From Chloroflexota bacterium (lineage in GTDB: Bacteria > Chloroflexota > Anaerolineae > Anaerolineales > UBA4823): a stretch of 8,463 nucleotides of DNA. The stretch lies in the NCBI GenBank assembly GCA_030636125.1, contig DAOVXM010000082.1:1-8463 (forward strand). The letters run 5' to 3'. This document shows, piece after piece, positions 6,250 to 8,463 of the stretch. How positions within the stretch are numbered: the stretch's first letter is position 1; each line of letters starts with the position of its first letter. Below the pieces are notes generated by a model. It worked only from the letters and a program-made list of their open reading frames with translations, ran no database searches and was not told the DNA's origin. The position numbers and the translations under genes were made by a program.

Positions 6250-8289
6250 ATGAACAACCAATTCACTCATAGTCGATATTTCCCTATCGCCCTTTTTGCC
6301 CTTTGCCTGGTCAGTTTCGGGGTATTAATTCCTTGGTTGGGATTCTACTGGGATGATTGGCCATCAATCTGGTATCTTCACTTTCTCGGACCTGCAGGAT
6401 TTGTTGACGTTTTCGCGATTGATCGTCCTTTGCTAGGACGCCTATTTTGGTTGACTACATCTGTACTTGGAGAATCAATGCTAGCCTGGCAGCTTTTCGG
6501 TTTTACTGCCCGTTGGCTCAGCAGCCTTGCTCTCTGGTGGACTTTGCGCTCCGTATGGCCCAAGCATACTCGGGAAGTCACTTGGGTTGTTATCCTTTTC
6601 GCGATCTACCCGGGTTTTAGCCAGCAATTCATCTCTGTTACGTATAGTCATGTTTTCTTAATTCAAGCTGCCTTCTTCGTTTCATTGGGGACAATGATCT
6701 GGGCTATTCGCAAACCACGCTGGTATTGGCTTTTAACCATATGCTCCATCATCCTCGCCGCCTATGCTATGTTCTCTTTAGAGTACTACTTTGGACTTGA
6801 ATTATTACGTCCGGTACTCCTCTGGATTGTCTTAGGTGAGCAGGTTAAGGATAGGCGAAAACGATTATCGCGAAGCTTCGTTTACTGGATACCATACCTG
6901 TTAATCATGCTGGTCTTTTTAATTTGGCGTATCTTTATCCAGGAGACTCCCCGAGGCGAAGTCCAGATTTTCACTAAGTTACAAGCCAATCCAATAGCAG
7001 GATTAATAGACCTATTCCAGGAGGTTGGGACGGATATGGTTCAGGCGAGTGTGATCGCCTGGGGACAAACGCTGGACTTCCTCAACTTGAAAAACTTTGG
7101 GCTATTACCGACTTTACTATATGTCGTTGTGGTTATGGCGGTTGCAGCAGTGGCAATTTTTTATCTCTATAACTACCTGAAAGACGACTCACAAAAGTCT
7201 CCAGAAACTGCCCACCGAAGTAACTGGGCTTGGCCAGCTATACTAATTGGAATATACGCATTATTTATCGGAGGTTGGCCGTTCTGGAGTACAAACCTAC
7301 CCATCGAGCTTCGTTTTCCTTGGGATCGCTTTACCATACCGTTAATGTTCGGCGCAAGCCTGCTTCTCGTTGGTTTTATTGAGCTGGTTTTCAAATCACA
7401 CCTTCTCAAGGTGGTTATCCTTGGTGTCCTGGTAGCGCTCGCCGTCGGACTCCATTATCAGAACGCCAATTTGTACCGGAGGGAATGGAATTCTCAAAAA
7501 GCTTTCTTCTGGCAGCTTTCATGGAGGGCACCCAAGATACAACCCGGCACGATGATCCTGAGTTCCGAATTACCATTCATCCACTTTAGCGACAATTCGC
7601 TCACCGCACCATTAAACTGGACTTATGTACCTGATGAAGTCCAAACCCCCATGCCATATCTTCTTTACGCCATTGAATCCAGGCTGGGTAACGAACTCCA
7701 AGATTTCTCGATGAATCAGCAAGTTGATGAACCATATCGGGCGACTTACTTCACCGGATCGACATCGCAAGCTCTAGTCCTCTATCATGCGCCTCCAGGA
7801 TGTGTTAAGATACTTGATCCTGATAAAGACGCACGGCTGCCACAAAAACCAAAGTATATGTCTGAAGCTATGGCTCTCTCAGACCTGAGTTTAATCTCCG
7901 ATACCAGCGTTCCTGCGCACCCCCCGCTTAAGATATTTGGTTCCGAACCGGAGCATGATTGGTGTTATTATTTTGAGAAAGCTGAGTTAGCTCGCCAATA
8001 TGAAGATTGGGCGAAAGTTGTTGAGCTAGGTGAACAAGTCCGACAGCTTGATACCAGACTGTATGAAGTCAATGCCCCTGAATTGCTCCCCTATATTGAA
8101 GGTTATGCACATCTTGGCAAATGGGATAAATCCTATCAATTAACCAGCGAAGCATATCAACTCACCTTTCGGATGGAGCGTATTCTTTGCTCAACCTGGT
8201 CACGCATCTTGCAAAACACACCCTCTAGCCCAGAAAGGCAGTCCATAACAGAAAATCTCGAGCAAGAATTAGAATGCGATCTGCGATAA
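6250..8289 (+). CDS. GT-C-like polytopic membrane protein with TPR-like C-terminus
   Basis: A 679-residue protein with about eleven membrane segments between residues 11 and 402 (for example 11-31, 129-153, 157-180, 210-230, 283-308, 361-380, 384-402). After the first helix comes FYWDDWP (32-38), then AIDRPLLGRLFW (56-67). An acidic pair in the first external loop followed by an Arg/Pro segment is typical of GT-C glycosyltransferases, which take sugars from polyprenyl-phosphate carriers. Residues 403-560 are soluble without a recognised fold. Residues 573-600 and 611-638 form two helical pairs with TPR-like spacing (ARQYEDWAKVVELGEQ; GYAHLGKWDKSYQL). No known gene name fits. No Shine-Dalgarno precedes the ATG, but helix 1 begins 11 residues in, as expected. 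Six bases separate it from the downstream GT2 gene, implying cotranscription. Membrane protein is certain; GT-C activity is inferred. Confidence 0.75.
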   Translation: MNNQFTHSRYFPIALFALCLVSFGVLIPWLGFYWDDWPSIWYLHFLGPAGFVDVFAIDRPLLGRLFWLTTSVLGESMLAWQLFGFTARWLSSLALWWTLRSVWPKHTREVTWVVILFAIYPGFSQQFISVTYSHVFLIQAAFFVSLGTMIWAIRKPRWYWLLTICSIILAAYAMFSLEYYFGLELLRPVLLWIVLGEQVKDRRKRLSRSFVYWIPYLLIMLVFLIWRIFIQETPRGEVQIFTKLQANPIAGLIDLFQEVGTDMVQASVIAWGQTLDFLNLKNFGLLPTLLYVVVVMAVAAVAIFYLYNYLKDDSQKSPETAHRSNWAWPAILIGIYALFIGGWPFWSTNLPIELRFPWDRFTIPLMFGASLLLVGFIELVFKSHLLKVVILGVLVALAVGLHYQNANLYRREWNSQKAFFWQLSWRAPKIQPGTMILSSELPFIHFSDNSLTAPLNWTYVPDEVQTPMPYLLYAIESRLGNELQDFSMNQQVDEPYRATYFTGSTSQALVLYHAPPGCVKILDPDKDARLPQKPKYMSEAMALSDLSLISDTSVPAHPPLKIFGSEPEHDWCYYFEKAELARQYEDWAKVVELGEQVRQLDTRLYEVNAPELLPYIEGYAHLGKWDKSYQLTSEAYQLTFRMERILCSTWSRILQNTPSSPERQSITENLEQELECDLR

Positions 8290-8295
8290 ATTGAT

Positions 8296-8463
8296 ATGGA
8301 AACATCCTTAATAACCAACAGCCTATCCATTGTCGTTCCTGTGTTCAACAGTGAAGATAGCTTAGGAACACTGATAGAAGAACTAAAAACCGTTTTACCT
8401 TCCCTGACACCAGATTATGAAGTCATCCTGGTCAACGACGGAAGCCGGGATAGGAGCTGGGAA
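8296..8463 (+). CDS. Family 2 glycosyltransferase (5' fragment)
   Basis: Only the first 56 codons are in the window; the frame is open to the edge. The start has the GT-A signature of family 2 transferases: SIVVPVFNSEDSL (11-23), the nucleotide-sugar-binding strand and loop, and EVILVNDGSRDRSWE (42-56), with D48 expected to contact the nucleotide. This pattern is shared by polyprenyl-phosphate sugar transferases (DPM1, ArnC or GtrB type) and by many cell-wall or polysaccharide transferases, and the fragment cannot separate them. The gene starts six bases after the stop of the GT-C-like gene, with no Shine-Dalgarno, so translational coupling is likely. A lipid-carrier-charging role would suit the neighbouring GT-C-like protein. 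Confidence 0.9.
   Translation, partial: METSLITNSLSIVVPVFNSEDSLGTLIEELKTVLPSLTPDYEVILVNDGSRDRSWE

Noticed and set aside
6378..6581. Minus-strand ORFs inside the GT-C-like gene
   Set aside because: They are antisense shadows of a 679-codon frame whose hydrophobic helices are unmistakable.

Overview
This is a chromosomal window from a free-living bacterium. The style of the alanyl-tRNA synthetase and of the membrane-fused spermidine-synthase-like protein resembles Chloroflexota (Anaerolineae-type) genomes. That placement rests on recalled family resemblance, not a search, so hold it loosely. I see no rRNA, tRNA, CRISPR array, insertion sequence or phage gene.

Layout. Positions 1-1452 (minus strand) hold most of a membrane protein fused to a spermidine-synthase/SAM-methyltransferase-like domain; its 3' end lies outside the window. 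A 169-base divergent intergenic region (1453-1621) follows, with promoter-like elements on both strands. Next is a complete alaS (1622-4372, plus strand), the one clear housekeeping gene. After a 105-base AT-rich gap with a weak terminator-like element comes an AT-rich gene (4478-6013) for a five-helix membrane-anchored enzyme of the alkaline-phosphatase/sulfatase superfamily, of lipoteichoic-acid-synthase-like architecture. A 236-base gap with a good promoter candidate leads to a 679-residue polytopic protein (6250-8289) that looks like a GT-C glycosyltransferase with a C-terminal TPR-like tail. Six bases later a family 2 glycosyltransferase begins (8296 onward) and runs off the window.

How the genes may work together. 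The last three genes suggest an envelope-glycan locus. The GT2 enzyme could load a sugar onto a lipid carrier, the GT-C-like protein could transfer it on the outer face of the membrane, and the sulfatase-like enzyme could add or remove a phosphate- or sulfate-containing group. This is inference from architecture and adjacency; no substrate can be read from the sequence. alaS and the leftmost gene are probably unrelated to it. The most unusual points are a hairpin that would cover the alaS ribosome binding site, a Cys/His-rich segment in the AlaRS catalytic region, the TPR-tailed GT-C-like protein, the low-GC island over the sulfatase-like gene, and the lack of a Shine-Dalgarno sequence before all three envelope genes although the two left-hand genes have strong ones.
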